Shown: positions 9,862 to 20,161, counted from the stretch's first letter. The stretch is 64,000 bases of DNA from Candidatus Woesearchaeota archaeon CG10_big_fil_rev_8_21_14_0_10_44_13 (GCA_002762985.1 PCXZ01000033.1:1-64000), one strand, 5' to 3'. Program-made: numbers and translations. The notes: generated by a model not told the origin, from the letters alone.

Positions 9862-11502
9862 ATGAACAACCAGGTACAACCTATATTTATTTTGCCGGAA
9901 GGCACGCAGAGGACAACAGGCAGGAATGCGCAGAGGACGAACATAATGGCAGCAAAGCTTGTCGCAGAGACCGTAAGGACAACTCTCGGCCCGAAAGGGA
10001 TGGACAAGATGATTGTCGACAGCTTAGGCGATGTGACGATAACGAATGACGGCGTAACGATCCTTGAAGAGATGCAGATCGAGCATCCTGCGGCAAAGAT
10101 GGTCGTTGAGGTGGCGAAGACCCAGGAAGATGAAGTGGGGGACGGGACTACAACAGCAGTAGTTCTTGCGGGAGAGCTGCTCAAGCAGGCTGAAGAGCTC
10201 CTGGAAAAGAACATACATCCCACTGTCCTTGCGAAAGGCTACAGGATCGCTGCTGAAAAAGCCCAGGTCATACTGAACAACATCTCAGAGAAGGTGGGGG
10301 ACAGGGATGAAGAAGTGCTGAAGAAGATCGCGATAACAGCGATGACGGGCAAAGGGTCTGAGGCCTCGAAAGAGAAGCTTTCAGAGCTTGCTGTAAAGGC
10401 TGTCCTTGAGGTATCGGAGAAAGAAGGCAGCACGATAACCATAGACAAGAACAACATAAAGCTCGAGAAGAAAGTGGGCGGAAGTGTCGATGATTCTGAG
10501 CTCATACAGGGCATAGTGCTTGACAAGGAAAAAGTCCACACAGAGATGCCTAAGAGCGTCAAGAATGCGAAGATAGCATTGATTGATGTCGCCATGGAGA
10601 TAAAGAACACTGAGATCGAGGCGAAGATCCAGATCACTGACCCGAACCAGATGCAGGCATTCATGGACATGGAAGAGAAGATGCTCAAGGACATGGCAGA
10701 CAAGATATCCAAATCCGGAGCCACAGTCGTCTTCTGCCAGAAAGGCATTGATGACCTTGTCCAGCATTTCCTCGCTAAGAAGAAGATCTATGCAGCAAGG
10801 AGGATCAAGAAATCTGATATGGAAGCTCTTGCAAGGGCCACAGGCGCAAAGATAGTCTCGAATGTTGATGACCTGTCCTCATCAGACTTAGGCAATGCAG
10901 GCATTGTGGAAGAGAAGAAGATAGGCGATGAGGACATGACTTATGTCAGGAAATGCAAGAACCCGAAGGCAGTCACGATATTGATCAGAGGAGGCACAGA
11001 GCATGTCATCGATGAAGTCAAGAGGGCCATGGATGATGCTATTGGAGATATAATGGCTGCTGTGAAATCAGGCAGGGTTGTGGCTGGAGCAGGAGCCTCC
11101 GAAATGGAGCTTGCAAGAAACCTCAGATTGTTCTCTGACTCACTGTCAGGAAGAGAGCAGCTTGCAGTGAAAGCATTCGCTGATGCGATAGAAGTAATCC
11201 CGAGGACATTGGCAGAGAACGCAGGGCTTGACCCTATCGACGTCCTCACTGAGCTGAAATCAGCGCATGACAAAGGCAGGAAATGGGCAGGCATAGATGT
11301 CTTCTCAGGCAAAGTAATTGACGCATGGAAAGAAGGGATCATAGAGCCATTGAAGATAAAGACGCAGGCAGTCTCGTCCGCCTCTGAAGTCGCAATGATG
11401 ATATTGAGGATAGATGATGTCATCGCAGGCGGAGTGGGAAAAGGTCCGGACATGCCTCCAGGAGGGCATGGGATGCCGCCAGGCATGGGCGGGATGGAAT
11501 AG
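9862..11502 (+). CDS. thsA: Thermosome subunit (group II chaperonin)
   Basis: [54 protein letters not shown]; Gly/Met-rich tail. Confidence 0.97.
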   Translation: MNNQVQPIFILPEGTQRTTGRNAQRTNIMAAKLVAETVRTTLGPKGMDKMIVDSLGDVTITNDGVTILEEMQIEHPAAKMVVEVAKTQEDEVGDGTTTAVVLAGELLKQAEELLEKNIHPTVLAKGYRIAAEKAQVILNNISEKVGDRDEEVLKKIAITAMTGKGSEASKEKLSELAVKAVLEVSEKEGSTITIDKNNIKLEKKVGGSVDDSELIQGIVLDKEKVHTEMPKSVKNAKIALIDVAMEIKNTEIEAKIQITDPNQMQAFMDMEEKMLKDMADKISKSGATVVFCQKGIDDLVQHFLAKKKIYAARRIKKSDMEALARATGAKIVSNVDDLSSSDLGNAGIVEEKKIGDEDMTYVRKCKNPKAVTILIRGGTEHVIDEVKRAMDDAIGDIMAAVKSGRVVAGAGASEMELARNLRLFSDSLSGREQLAVKAFADAIEVIPRTLAENAGLDPIDVLTELKSAHDKGRKWAGIDVFSGKVIDAWKEGIIEPLKIKTQAVSSASEVAMMILRIDDVIAGGVGKGPDMPPGGHGMPPGMGGME

Positions 11503-11626
11503 GTAGTTTAGTCTTATTTTTTTATTTTATATATTCTTATTTTAGACTTTTTATAATTCTTTTATGTTTTTTCTATTTTTTAATAGTCTATGTTCTGTTT
11601 CATACTTTCTTGCATTATGACCTACT

Positions 11627-11766
11627 TCCATTCGCCTCCATCACTCCAACATCAGGATATGGCTCATGGCCGCTTCTTTTATTTGCACAATGTCGCAAGC
11701 CAACCGCTTCTGCGCACTTGCCAAGCTCGGTGCAGGAGGGGGACGGGGGGGACCAAGGTCCCCCCG
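11627..11766 (-). repeat. Dispersed repeat copy B with adjacent GGTCC hairpin
   Basis: Reverse strand shares GCGGCCATGAGCC(A/G)TATC and GGAGGCGAATGGAA blocks in the same order with 40913-41030. Confidence 0.6.
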
Positions 11767-11920
11767 CAAATAATGTTGATTTAAGATAGGGATTCCATAT
11801 AACCAAATACACAAACACAGATTTCCTACCTATAATAATCTCCTACCGAAATCTTTATATACAATCCTTCTTTAAAACCCTTAATTAACGCTTTTCGGTT
11901 CAAAAAAAAGAGGTGCAGGA

Positions 11921-12487
11921 ATGGCTGAGGAGAGTCAGGAAGATTATGATCTCATGCCTCATCAAGAGGTAACTAGGTTAAGAAGGGAAGTTGAAGATAT
12001 AAAACAGCACCCTTTCGGTTCTACGCATGAAGGAAAAGAACTTCTGGAAGCTATAAGCGGATTATCGCAAAGCATGGATCATCTCACAGGATTGTTCCAG
12101 GAAGCTGCAGAGCAGATGAAGCTTGAGGAAAGAGAATCAGAGCTGATCGGAAAGAAGCTGGACCCTCTTTTCGGAAGGATAGATGAGCTGATAGACCAGA
12201 ACGGCAAGATAGCTAAAGGGATAATCGCAGTGGCAGACATGGTGAAAGAGACCAATGTCAAAGCGAGGCCCCAGCCTGCGCCTGCCCCAAGGCCTTATCC
12301 TCAGCAGCAATTCTCTCCAGGTATAAGGGTAGAGCCTCCTGCCCAGCAGATGATGCAGCAGAATTTCCCCCCTATGGCTAACCAGGGAAATCCCTCACAG
12401 ATGTCCTCTCCTTCAGGCATGCCTCCACCGCCGCCTCCATTGAATGCGCCTGAAAAGAAAGGTTTCTTCTCATTAGGAAAAAAATGA
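11921..12487 (+). CDS. Coiled-coil protein with Pro-rich tail, unknown function
   Basis: ORF after BRE/TATA (GAAATCTTTATATAC); coiled-coil then PPPPPP-rich C-terminus. Confidence 0.55.
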   Translation: MAEESQEDYDLMPHQEVTRLRREVEDIKQHPFGSTHEGKELLEAISGLSQSMDHLTGLFQEAAEQMKLEERESELIGKKLDPLFGRIDELIDQNGKIAKGIIAVADMVKETNVKARPQPAPAPRPYPQQQFSPGIRVEPPAQQMMQQNFPPMANQGNPSQMSSPSGMPPPPPPLNAPEKKGFFSLGKK

Positions 12488-13182
12488 ACGGCCAGGAAAC
12501 AGAAACAAAGATAACCCCGTATAGCCTGAAGAATTTCATCAGGAGGGTCAATAATGCCTCTGTCAGGAAGAGATGGAGAGACTCCCAGCTTGAAGAGATA
12601 GGCAGCAGGATGAAGGAATTGAGCGGGACTTATCCTGAAGGATCGTATGGATCATATCCAGGCGCATCGGGCGCGATCCCTGAACAGGATATCAGGGTGA
12701 GGAAGATCGCAGATGCGGAAAGGACGATCGCAAGAAGGCAGATGACGGAGCAGAGGGAGATAGATATCCTCAGGGAGAATGTGAAGATGCTTGAAGAGAA
12801 ATTAGAGGCATTGAGCCACATACATTCTTTTGTCACAGACACGCATGCGCAGAGGATTGCAGAACTGCAGGAAGTCATTAAAAAGTCCAGAGAGGAGAAG
12901 AAAGGCCTTGACATGATGGCCAAGGAAGAGATCCATAAGTTTGTCCTTGAGAAGGTGAAGCCGAAGGAAGATGAGAAGCAGGCCAGGAAAGAGGCGGATC
13001 TTGCGAAAAAAGAGGCGATGAAAGAGAAGGCGATAAAGATGAGATCCATACAGAAGAGCATCTCTGATGCTGAGAAGCTTTATTCCAGATTGAAGAAGAA
13101 AGGACATCCGAAGGATGATCTGCAGAGACTGAAGGTGACTATTGACAGTTATAAGAGAAGGGCAGATGAATTGAAAAAATGA
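12484..13182 (+). CDS. Coiled-coil protein, unknown function
   Basis: 4-nt overlap with preceding gene; long heptad-like region. Confidence 0.55.
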   Translation: MNGQETETKITPYSLKNFIRRVNNASVRKRWRDSQLEEIGSRMKELSGTYPEGSYGSYPGASGAIPEQDIRVRKIADAERTIARRQMTEQREIDILRENVKMLEEKLEALSHIHSFVTDTHAQRIAELQEVIKKSREEKKGLDMMAKEEIHKFVLEKVKPKEDEKQARKEADLAKKEAMKEKAIKMRSIQKSISDAEKLYSRLKKKGHPKDDLQRLKVTIDSYKRRADELKK

Positions 13183-13279
13183 GTTTTTGTTCTTTTGATA
13201 AGATGATATTTTGAAGATATAATAAAATAAGAAAGAGAGCATATGCCCTCTTCTTTTAGAAAAATAAAAACTGAAAAAT

Positions 13280-13450
13280 TTAGATGTCTTTTGCCATAAC
13301 AGTCTTCCTGCCGTTGCCCTCAGCCCTTGCGCATGCATCTGCGACAAGCTGCCTGACTTTTTTGTCTAGAGCTTCAGCGAAGTCTCCTGCTACATTGCAG
13401 CCCTTTGCTGCGTCCTTGATCTTTGCCCTTACTACTAAGAGTTCTGCCAT
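13280..13450 (-). CDS. Small DUF1931-like / histone-fold-like protein (56 aa)
   Basis: Translated by eye: MAELLVVRAKIKDAAKGCNVAGDFAEALDKKVRQLVADACARAEGNGRKTVMAKDI; below the length cutoff of the ORF track. Confidence 0.7.
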   Translation of the reverse strand: MAELLVVRAKIKDAAKGCNVAGDFAEALDKKVRQLVADACARAEGNGRKTVMAKDI

Positions 13451-13503
13451 TTTGGTTTCACCCCATTTGATATCTGATCTCTCTGGATTGCTCCAGAGCG
13501 CTT

Positions 13504-13526
13504 AAAACCTTCAAATATAAGGTTTT
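13504..13526. promoter_or_regulatory. Inverted repeat AAAACCTT-N7-AAGGTTTT upstream of the histone-fold gene
   Basis: Dyad read directly; overlaps TATA-like sequence on - strand. Confidence 0.5.
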
Positions 13527-13661
13527 CAAGCCGAATTAAATCCCAACTAATATATAAAGTTTTCTGTTTAAAAGCAGAATTCAGGGGTTTAGGGCTGTAT
13601 AAATGGCGAATTTGAGGGTTTGATACAAAAAATTTTTATAGGTCCTGGAGATAGCCCCATT

Positions 13662-14411
13662 ATGATAAACGTCTGGGCATACGCATTGACGAGTGTTGTG
13701 GTAGTGAGCCTGGTTTCCCTGATAGGGGCCATAACGCTGTCCATCAGGGTTGAAAGACTGAGAAAGCTGCTTTTCTTCCTTGTCAGCTTCTCTGCAGGCG
13801 CCCTTCTTGGGGACACATTCATACATCTTTTCCCGCAGATCATAAGCAGGTCAGGTTTTGGGCTTGATGTCGCAGTGTATATCCTTCTGGGAATGTTATT
13901 GTTCTTCATACTTGAGAAATTCATACAATGGAGGCACTGCCATATCCCCACTTCAAAACATCATCCTCATCCGGTGGCTTTCATGAACCTTGTGGGGGAT
14001 GCTTTCCATAATTTCATCGATGGCATGGTGATCGCAGGAAGCTACATCGTTTCAGTGCCTGTTGGCATGGCCACGACGCTTGCTGTTGTCTTCCATGAGA
14101 TCCCGCAGGAGATAGGGGATTTCGGCGTGCTCATCCATGCAGGATTCAACAGGAAAAAGGCATTGTTCTTCAATTTCCTCTCGGCGCTTACGTCGGTATT
14201 AGGTGCTGTTGCCGTGCTTGCAATAGGGACGAAGGTGCAGGATATAGACCTGTTCCTAGTGCCTTTCACAGCAGGGGGTTTCCTTTATATCGCCGGCTCT
14301 GATCTCATCCCTGAGCTGCATAAGGAAACCGGAGCGAAAAAGGCAGTCATACAGATGATAGGATTGGTTCTCGGCGTGCTGATAATGGTTGCGCTGCTCG
14401 GTATTGAATAA
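13662..14411 (+). CDS. ZIP-family metal transporter
   Basis: HNFIDGMVIAGSY and FHEIPQEIGDFGVLIHAGF motifs; ATG at 13662 preferred over TTG at 13620. Confidence 0.85.
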   Translation: MINVWAYALTSVVVVSLVSLIGAITLSIRVERLRKLLFFLVSFSAGALLGDTFIHLFPQIISRSGFGLDVAVYILLGMLLFFILEKFIQWRHCHIPTSKHHPHPVAFMNLVGDAFHNFIDGMVIAGSYIVSVPVGMATTLAVVFHEIPQEIGDFGVLIHAGFNRKKALFFNFLSALTSVLGAVAVLAIGTKVQDIDLFLVPFTAGGFLYIAGSDLIPELHKETGAKKAVIQMIGLVLGVLIMVALLGIE

Positions 14412-14512
14412 GATATTTAATTATTGAATAAAATCCTGGCTAAAAAACAAAGAAAGAAATATAAAAGAAATAATAAAAAGATTTAAAGTTCTAACAAGAA
14501 TTATGATACAGC

Positions 14513-14725
14513 TTAAAAGCCTTTCTTCTTCCTGTAGCAGTCTCTGCAAAAGACTGGCCTGTCGCCTTTAGGCTCAAAAGGTACTTCTGCTTCCTGGCCG
14601 CATTCGGAGCATGTCACTTTGAACATCTTCCTCTCTCCGCCGAATCCGCCGCCACCGAATCCTCCGCCGCCAAAGCCTCCTCTGCTATGGCCTCCTCTAT
14701 TGCCTCCACCATGGCCTCGTTCCAT
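14513..14725 (-). CDS. Gly/Arg-rich zinc-ribbon protein
   Basis: RGG-like N-terminus plus CSECGQEAEVPFEPKGDRPVFCRDCY. Confidence 0.7.
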   Translation of the reverse strand: MERGHGGGNRGGHSRGGFGGGGFGGGGFGGERKMFKVTCSECGQEAEVPFEPKGDRPVFCRDCYRKKKGF

Positions 14726-14921
14726 TCTTATTCCTCCAATACCTGTTTATATATCTATTTTATATACATCAGTTCCCCTAGAAAGAGTTCCTATGTATAT
14801 CCAATACCCCCTATTAAGCCCCTGTTTATAAAGTTATGGTTTTTTAACTGATGGGGAGTGGTATAATCAATAGAAACGTATGCCTAATTAGAAACCGATA
14901 AAAGCTGATAGAATCCAAAAT

Positions 14922-16625
14922 TCACCTATGCCCCCACCAGAAGACCATCTTCGTGTTCAGATCCTTATCCATCCTGCAGAACCCGAACCTTTCGAACTGC
15001 ACAACCTTCCCTTCCTCGACTTTGCTGAGGGCCTCTTCAGCAAGGCCTTCCCTTGTCGTGCCATCATCCATCAGGACTTCAGCCTTCACAAGCATCTTCC
15101 TGTCCTCTGCAGGCAGCCAGTGGATTATCTTCGCGCCTTCGCTCCTGTACCTCTCATAATCCTTGGAATGGAAGACAAGCTTCTTCCCCTCTTTCCTGAA
15201 GTTCAGGCAGTCCATCAGCCTGTATAATCTCCCTTCCCTGAAATCGTCAAAATCCTTTTTAGCGACAAAGAACCTCTTTCCTGCTGAAAATTTCCTTCCG
15301 CCTTTCTTATTCTCGGGATGCAGGTCAAGCTCGACATCCTGCTCATGGGCCCCTTCGATCGTGATCTCGACAGGATCCTCGACAAAGAAATACCTGTAAG
15401 CCTTCGGATCGATGACTTCCTTGTTGAAGGCGCTGATGGCCTTGAAAAAATCTTCCTTTGAGACCTTCTTGTCTGTCAATGTAACGCCCACATCAAGGGC
15501 ATATCTGATGAAAGCTTCGGGCTGATATCCTCTCCTCTTTAGGGCCACAAGGAACGGCAGCCTTATGTCATCCCAGCCTGAGAATTCCCCCTTGTTTATC
15601 CTCTCTTTTGTCGCAGAGCATGAGAGATCGAGGTCAAGGAAATTTATCCTGCCTACAAATATGGACCGGGGTACGTTCCATCCCATGGCGTGCTGGATGA
15701 ATTCCTGCCTTTTTGCATTGTCTGCATGGTCCTTGGCCCTCAGTGTGTGCGTAACGCCCAGCTCATGATCATCCACTGTCACGGCAAAATTCATGAGAGG
15801 CCATACCCTGTACTTTTTCCCTGTCCTTGGATGCTCGTCATCATTTATCCTCATCAAAGGGAAATCCCTCATCGCAGGATTATTGTGCTTCATGTCTGTC
15901 TTGAACCTCATCACTGCGTCCCCTTCCTCGAACTTCTTGAACATATCCTTCCAGAGCCTGATGTTCTTTTCAGGCGTGTTTTTCCTGCAGGGGCATTCCT
16001 GCTTTTTCTCAGAGAACTTCTTGAATCCCTCTGATGAGCATGTGCAGATGTATGCAAAACCCTTCTCAAGCATAGAGAGCGCATGATCATAATATGTCTC
16101 CATCCTCTCCGACTGTATGCACACCTCTGATATGTTGTTCTTTGTGATCCATTTCGCATCCTCGGGCAGCTGCGTGTATGCTATAGGATCTATGTTGCTT
16201 GCATTCGTATCCTCTATCCTGAGTATCAGCTTAGCCCTGTATTTCCTGCAGTATTCTGAATTCAGGCCGAGAACATAAGCGTGGCCGAGATGCATCGGGC
16301 CGGACGGAGAAGGTGCGAATCTCATGATGACCTTGGGGCCGACATCCCTCAGTTCAGGAAGCTCTTTCTTCTCCTCTTTCCTCTTCTCAAGCATCGCCGG
16401 AGCAATCCTCCCGATCTCTTTCCTTTTCTGGTCCTCAGAAAGGCCGTCTATCTCCTTCGCTGACCTGATTATCTCTGCAGTGACCTCTTCGACCTTACCC
16501 CTAAGCGATGGATTCTCACCGAGAACTTTGCCGATTATCCTTGAAGGGTCTGTCTTCCCGAATTTCAGGGAATTCTGCAGCACGTATTTCCTCACTATCT
16601 CTTTCATGCATATTATTCTGCTCAA
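14922..16625 (-). CDS. gltX: Glutamyl-tRNA synthetase (archaeal GluRS type)
   Basis: RFAPSPSGPMHLGHAYV and class I GlxRS features; start may be internal ATG at 16607. Confidence 0.95.
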   Translation of the reverse strand: MSRIICMKEIVRKYVLQNSLKFGKTDPSRIIGKVLGENPSLRGKVEEVTAEIIRSAKEIDGLSEDQKRKEIGRIAPAMLEKRKEEKKELPELRDVGPKVIMRFAPSPSGPMHLGHAYVLGLNSEYCRKYRAKLILRIEDTNASNIDPIAYTQLPEDAKWITKNNISEVCIQSERMETYYDHALSMLEKGFAYICTCSSEGFKKFSEKKQECPCRKNTPEKNIRLWKDMFKKFEEGDAVMRFKTDMKHNNPAMRDFPLMRINDDEHPRTGKKYRVWPLMNFAVTVDDHELGVTHTLRAKDHADNAKRQEFIQHAMGWNVPRSIFVGRINFLDLDLSCSATKERINKGEFSGWDDIRLPFLVALKRRGYQPEAFIRYALDVGVTLTDKKVSKEDFFKAISAFNKEVIDPKAYRYFFVEDPVEITIEGAHEQDVELDLHPENKKGGRKFSAGKRFFVAKKDFDDFREGRLYRLMDCLNFRKEGKKLVFHSKDYERYRSEGAKIIHWLPAEDRKMLVKAEVLMDDGTTREGLAEEALSKVEEGKVVQFERFGFCRMDKDLNTKMVFWWGHR

Positions 16626-16817
16626 GGTTTATTTAAATGTTTCGATGGGGTTTGATGGGCTTGAAAACGGCCTTTGCAGGCAAAAAGGAGAAATAGGCTT
16701 CTTCAGGGCACGAAAAGGTTTCTTTAGCCTTTGTTTGGGTTATAAGCCATTCAAACAAAACATTTATAAACAAAACGCGATTAATGCCCAATACAATAAA
16801 AATAGGGGGTTGTTATC

Positions 16818-17030
16818 ATGACAAGAAAAACCAGCACAATACCTAAGGCGCCAGTCGCAAGAATCCTGATGAATGCAGGAGCAAAAAGAGTGAGCGCAGA
16901 TGCAGTTGATACTTTCGCTGATGTCATAAATGACATCGCAATGAAGATAGCTGAGCAATCTTCCAAGATCGCAAAGCATTCCGGCAGGAAGACTGTCCAG
17001 GAAGGCGACATAAAGATTGCCGCGAAATAA
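16818..17030 (+). CDS. Archaeal histone
   Basis: IPKAPVARILMNAGAKRVSADAVDTFADVINDIAMKIAEQSSKIAKHSGRKTVQEGDIKIA; TATA CATTTATAAA upstream. Confidence 0.96.
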   Translation: MTRKTSTIPKAPVARILMNAGAKRVSADAVDTFADVINDIAMKIAEQSSKIAKHSGRKTVQEGDIKIAAK

Positions 17031-17051
17031 ATGCCGTGACGATCAGGCTTC

Positions 17052-17137
17052 GGGCTCGTGGTCTAACGGTATGACGTCGCATTGGCTTGCTTAGCACAAA
17101 AATGCGGAGACTCCGGGTTCAAATCCCGGCGAGTCCA
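17052..17137 (+). tRNA. tRNA-Ala(GGC), with ~14 nt intron next to the anticodon
   Basis: Acceptor GGGCTCG/CGAGTCC with G3.U70, A73, T-arm CCGGGTTCAAATCCCGG; TCGCA-TTGGC...TGCGG anticodon stem interrupted by TTGCTTAGCACAAA. Confidence 0.75.
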
Positions 17138-17270
17138 TCCAATAATAAATCATTTAATAATACATTAATAGCAGGTTATTAAAGGGTCTCGCGAGCCGGG
17201 ATTTTCACCGGACAGCAGCCGATCAACAGAATCATCACGAATCGAATATCATGGTCAACCGAGGTGTTAG

Positions 17271-18107
17271 ATGGCAGCTAAAAAGAAAACTGAAAAGAAA
17301 GAAACCAAGAAAGCAGTTAAGAAAGAAGTGAAAGAGAAACCTAAGAAAGAGGGCAGGAAGAAAGAGGCAATCAGGGAAAAAGCGGCCAAAGAGACGGCTG
17401 CAGAAAAGAAGGCAGATGCCAAGAAGACAGAAGTGAAGGCAGAAGGCAGGAAGATAAAGGGGATAATCTTCGATTTCTGGGGCACATTGGTAGAGAACGG
17501 CGTGTTCCCTTCTCCGATAAAGAGGGTAAGGTTCATACTGAGGCTTGATATGTCTTTCTCTGAGTATGTGGTCGCATTCGAAGAGGCGCTCATGAAGCAG
17601 AAATTCAGGGATCTTTATGAGGGATTCTCGAATGTGTGCAGGACTTTCGGCATCAGAGAGCATCCTAAGATGATGGACATCCTTGTCGGCATGTGGAACA
17701 AGAACAAGATGCTTGCAAAGCCTTATGATGAGACGGTAAGCGTCCTTGAGGGCCTGAAGAGCGAAGGATACAAGCTCGCATTGATCTCGAACACAGACTG
17801 CTTCTCATTGAGGGATGTGCTGCAGAAGTATGACCTTGAGAAATATTTTGATTCTGTTGTGCTCTCATGCGAGGTCAACATGCTGAAGAGCGATCCTGCC
17901 ATGTTCAGGAAAGTCCTTGATGATCTCGGACTTCAGGAAGATGAAGCGATAATGGTCGGGGACAGCATAGAATCTGACATCAAGAGCGCTGACAGGGCCG
18001 GAGTGAAACCTGTCCTCATCGACAGGAGAAACAGGATGGAATTCAATGACAAGATCCTCAGCCTGAAAGAGATAGGTGAATTTATCAAGAAGGCAGAGTC
18101 AGAATAG
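17271..18107 (+). CDS. HAD-family hydrolase with ~60 aa Lys/Glu/Ala-rich N-terminal extension
   Basis: IIFDFWGTL, LISNTD, VGDSIESDIKSADRAG motifs. Confidence 0.85.
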   Translation: MAAKKKTEKKETKKAVKKEVKEKPKKEGRKKEAIREKAAKETAAEKKADAKKTEVKAEGRKIKGIIFDFWGTLVENGVFPSPIKRVRFILRLDMSFSEYVVAFEEALMKQKFRDLYEGFSNVCRTFGIREHPKMMDILVGMWNKNKMLAKPYDETVSVLEGLKSEGYKLALISNTDCFSLRDVLQKYDLEKYFDSVVLSCEVNMLKSDPAMFRKVLDDLGLQEDEAIMVGDSIESDIKSADRAGVKPVLIDRRNRMEFNDKILSLKEIGEFIKKAESE

Positions 18108-18118
18108 AGCCAGCAAGA

Positions 18119-18610
18119 ATGACAAAGATAGGCGTAATCTCGGATACCCATGACAATTATATGGGCACAAAGAAGGCTGTCGAGATATTCAAGAAGGTGA
18201 ATGTCGATTTCATAGTGCATCTCGGGGACCTTATCTCGCCTCCGATGCTGAAATGCTTCGAAGGGATAAAACTCAAGCTCTGCCTAGGCAATAACGAAGG
18301 CGAACTTTTCTTCCTCATGGAAAAACTCAAGGAGATAGACGCAGAGCTTTTCAGGTATGTATGCGAATTCGAGGCTGATGGCAAGAAAGTTGCTGCTTAT
18401 CACGGCCAGTCTTCAGCCATAATAGACGCGCTTGTGAACTGCGGCAAGTATGACTATGTGCTCATAGGCCATGTGCACAAGATAAGGGATGAGAGAAAAG
18501 GCAAGGTGAGGATAGTCAATCCTGGAACGCTGTTTCTCGGCGATAATGACAAGACAATAGCAGTATTGGATACGGCAATGGATAAGGTCGAATTCTACAG
18601 GGTAAGCTGA
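18119..18610 (+). CDS. YfcE/MJ0936-type metallophosphoesterase
   Basis: GVISDTHDN, HLGD, GHVHK motifs. Confidence 0.88.
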   Translation: MTKIGVISDTHDNYMGTKKAVEIFKKVNVDFIVHLGDLISPPMLKCFEGIKLKLCLGNNEGELFFLMEKLKEIDAELFRYVCEFEADGKKVAAYHGQSSAIIDALVNCGKYDYVLIGHVHKIRDERKGKVRIVNPGTLFLGDNDKTIAVLDTAMDKVEFYRVS

Positions 18611-19102
18611 TCACTTCTTCAGAATCTTCAGGCTTATCGCTTTCAGGAAATCCTTTTCTTTCTGGATATGCTGCCCTTTCATGACTTCTTTTGTGAGGAG
18701 AGCGAGCTTTGCAGCAGGTTTTTTGCCAAGGATCATTTCCATCTCGCTGAATGCCCTATCATCGCCGGAGCCGCCCATTGTGCAGAAGAAAGCGGTTTTC
18801 TTTATCCTGCCTTTTGCCTGGATGAGATAAGCCCTCACGGGCGCAGACATGTTCCATGCCCAGATCGGTGTCCCTATGATGACAAGATCATAAGAAGATG
18901 GATTTTTCACGGGTTTTTTTATTCTTGCGGCCTTTCTCAGCGTTGCGTCCCTGCCTGAAAGCAGATATCCGATCGGCCCTTCCCTGTTCTTTGTGTCTAT
19001 TATCTCCTCAGTATCGGCTTTGAGAAGTCTTGCTATCTCCATGGCCACTTTTTTCGTCGTGCCTGTCCTTGAGTAGAATATGACAAGGGATTTCATAGTC
19101 AA
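18611..19102 (-). CDS. Flavodoxin
   Basis: IFYSRTGTTKKVAMEIA and YDLVIIGTPIWAWNMSAPVRAYL. Confidence 0.85.
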   Translation of the reverse strand: MTMKSLVIFYSRTGTTKKVAMEIARLLKADTEEIIDTKNREGPIGYLLSGRDATLRKAARIKKPVKNPSSYDLVIIGTPIWAWNMSAPVRAYLIQAKGRIKKTAFFCTMGGSGDDRAFSEMEMILGKKPAAKLALLTKEVMKGQHIQKEKDFLKAISLKILKK

Positions 19103-19156
19103 GCGTTAAAAGTTTTGATATATAAATTTTTAGGCAGAAAGATATGCCATTGGCTT

Positions 19157-20161
19157 TTAACGGGGTTTCCATCCAAGATCAGGATCTGAATAATCTATCT
19201 TTTTATCGGTCAGATAAGGCAGGATCTCGAATAGCCCGCAATGATTGATATCTTTGACAGAAGGTTTGCTGCAGTTTGACATTAGTTCGCCGAAACGGTT
19301 CGCTTCCTTGTCTGTCAGCATGGACACCAAAAAAGAAGGATCTATGTCTGAAATCTCAGATATATTTCGGTACAGTTTGCGGAGTATCATCTCCTGTATT
19401 GAAAAATCTATCTTCAGGTAAAATTTCTCAAGCAGGACAGTGTATAATTCATCAAAATTTGCAAAAACACTGCCTTCACTGAAGCTGACAGCCCCTTTTT
19501 CCCTGCTTTCAGCTACCAGTGCATTCAGGGTGTTGTGCTCCCTTATCGTCTGGGTTGCACCCAGCTCAATCGCGCATCCTGGCAGATTGCCCCCATCTAT
19601 ATAACCATACCTCACGGCATCGTTAAGATCAGAGAATGTGAATGCAATCTTATCAGCGTATGTGACTGCAGCATGTTCCCGCGGCTCATCTTTGCCGAAA
19701 TCAGGGATTGTTGTCTCCCTGTTGTGCTTCAGGATGCCTTCAAGAGTTTCGTATGTAAGATTAAGGCCTTGGCCTCTCCTCTCGACATGCTGGGCCAATA
19801 CGACCCCATTGATGTTATGGCAGAAAGGGCTTCCTCTGCACTCTGAAAGGACTCTCTCGCCCAGGTGGCCGTAAGGTGTGTGGCCGATGTCGTGGCCTGC
19901 AGCTATTGCCATGCAGAGGTTTTTGTTGAGGCCGAGAGCGTCAGCTATCATAATTGATATGGCCATGACCTCACCTGTATGTATGAGCCTTGTCCTGACA
20001 TGAGGGTTGTCTGGCAAGGACAGCACTTGTGTCTTGAAAGCGAGGCGTCTGTATGCTTTTGACTGGACTATCTTCAGGTAATCGCCAAGAAAAGGATCCT
20101 TGACCTGTTGATCTAGGTCCTCCTTGTACTTCCTTCCAATTGTAGAAACACATCCTTCCAT
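19157..20161 (-). CDS. dGTPase-like HD-domain triphosphohydrolase
   Basis: RTRLIHTGEV, AAGHDIGHTPYGHLGERVL, EGILKHNRE motifs. Confidence 0.85.
   Translation of the reverse strand: MEGCVSTIGRKYKEDLDQQVKDPFLGDYLKIVQSKAYRRLAFKTQVLSLPDNPHVRTRLIHTGEVMAISIMIADALGLNKNLCMAIAAGHDIGHTPYGHLGERVLSECRGSPFCHNINGVVLAQHVERRGQGLNLTYETLEGILKHNRETTIPDFGKDEPREHAAVTYADKIAFTFSDLNDAVRYGYIDGGNLPGCAIELGATQTIREHNTLNALVAESREKGAVSFSEGSVFANFDELYTVLLEKFYLKIDFSIQEMILRKLYRNISEISDIDPSFLVSMLTDKEANRFGELMSNCSKPSVKDINHCGLFEILPYLTDKKIDYSDPDLGWKPR

Noticed and set aside
11615-11818. ORF on - strand (...SGHEPYPDVGVMEANGSRS) over repeat copy B
   Set aside because: Copy A shares nucleotides but is out of frame because of an indel, so the repeat is unlikely to be coding.
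13284-13505. ORF on + strand (MSFAITVFLPLPSALAHASATS...)
   Set aside because: Antisense to the better-supported 56-aa histone-fold-like gene.
17163-17235. Possible second tRNA or box C/D sRNA on the - strand (GTGATGA; CCGGTGAAAATCCCGGCTCGCGAGACCC)
   Set aside because: Resembles a T-arm/acceptor 3' half, but no matching 5' half or D box (CUGA) was found nearby.
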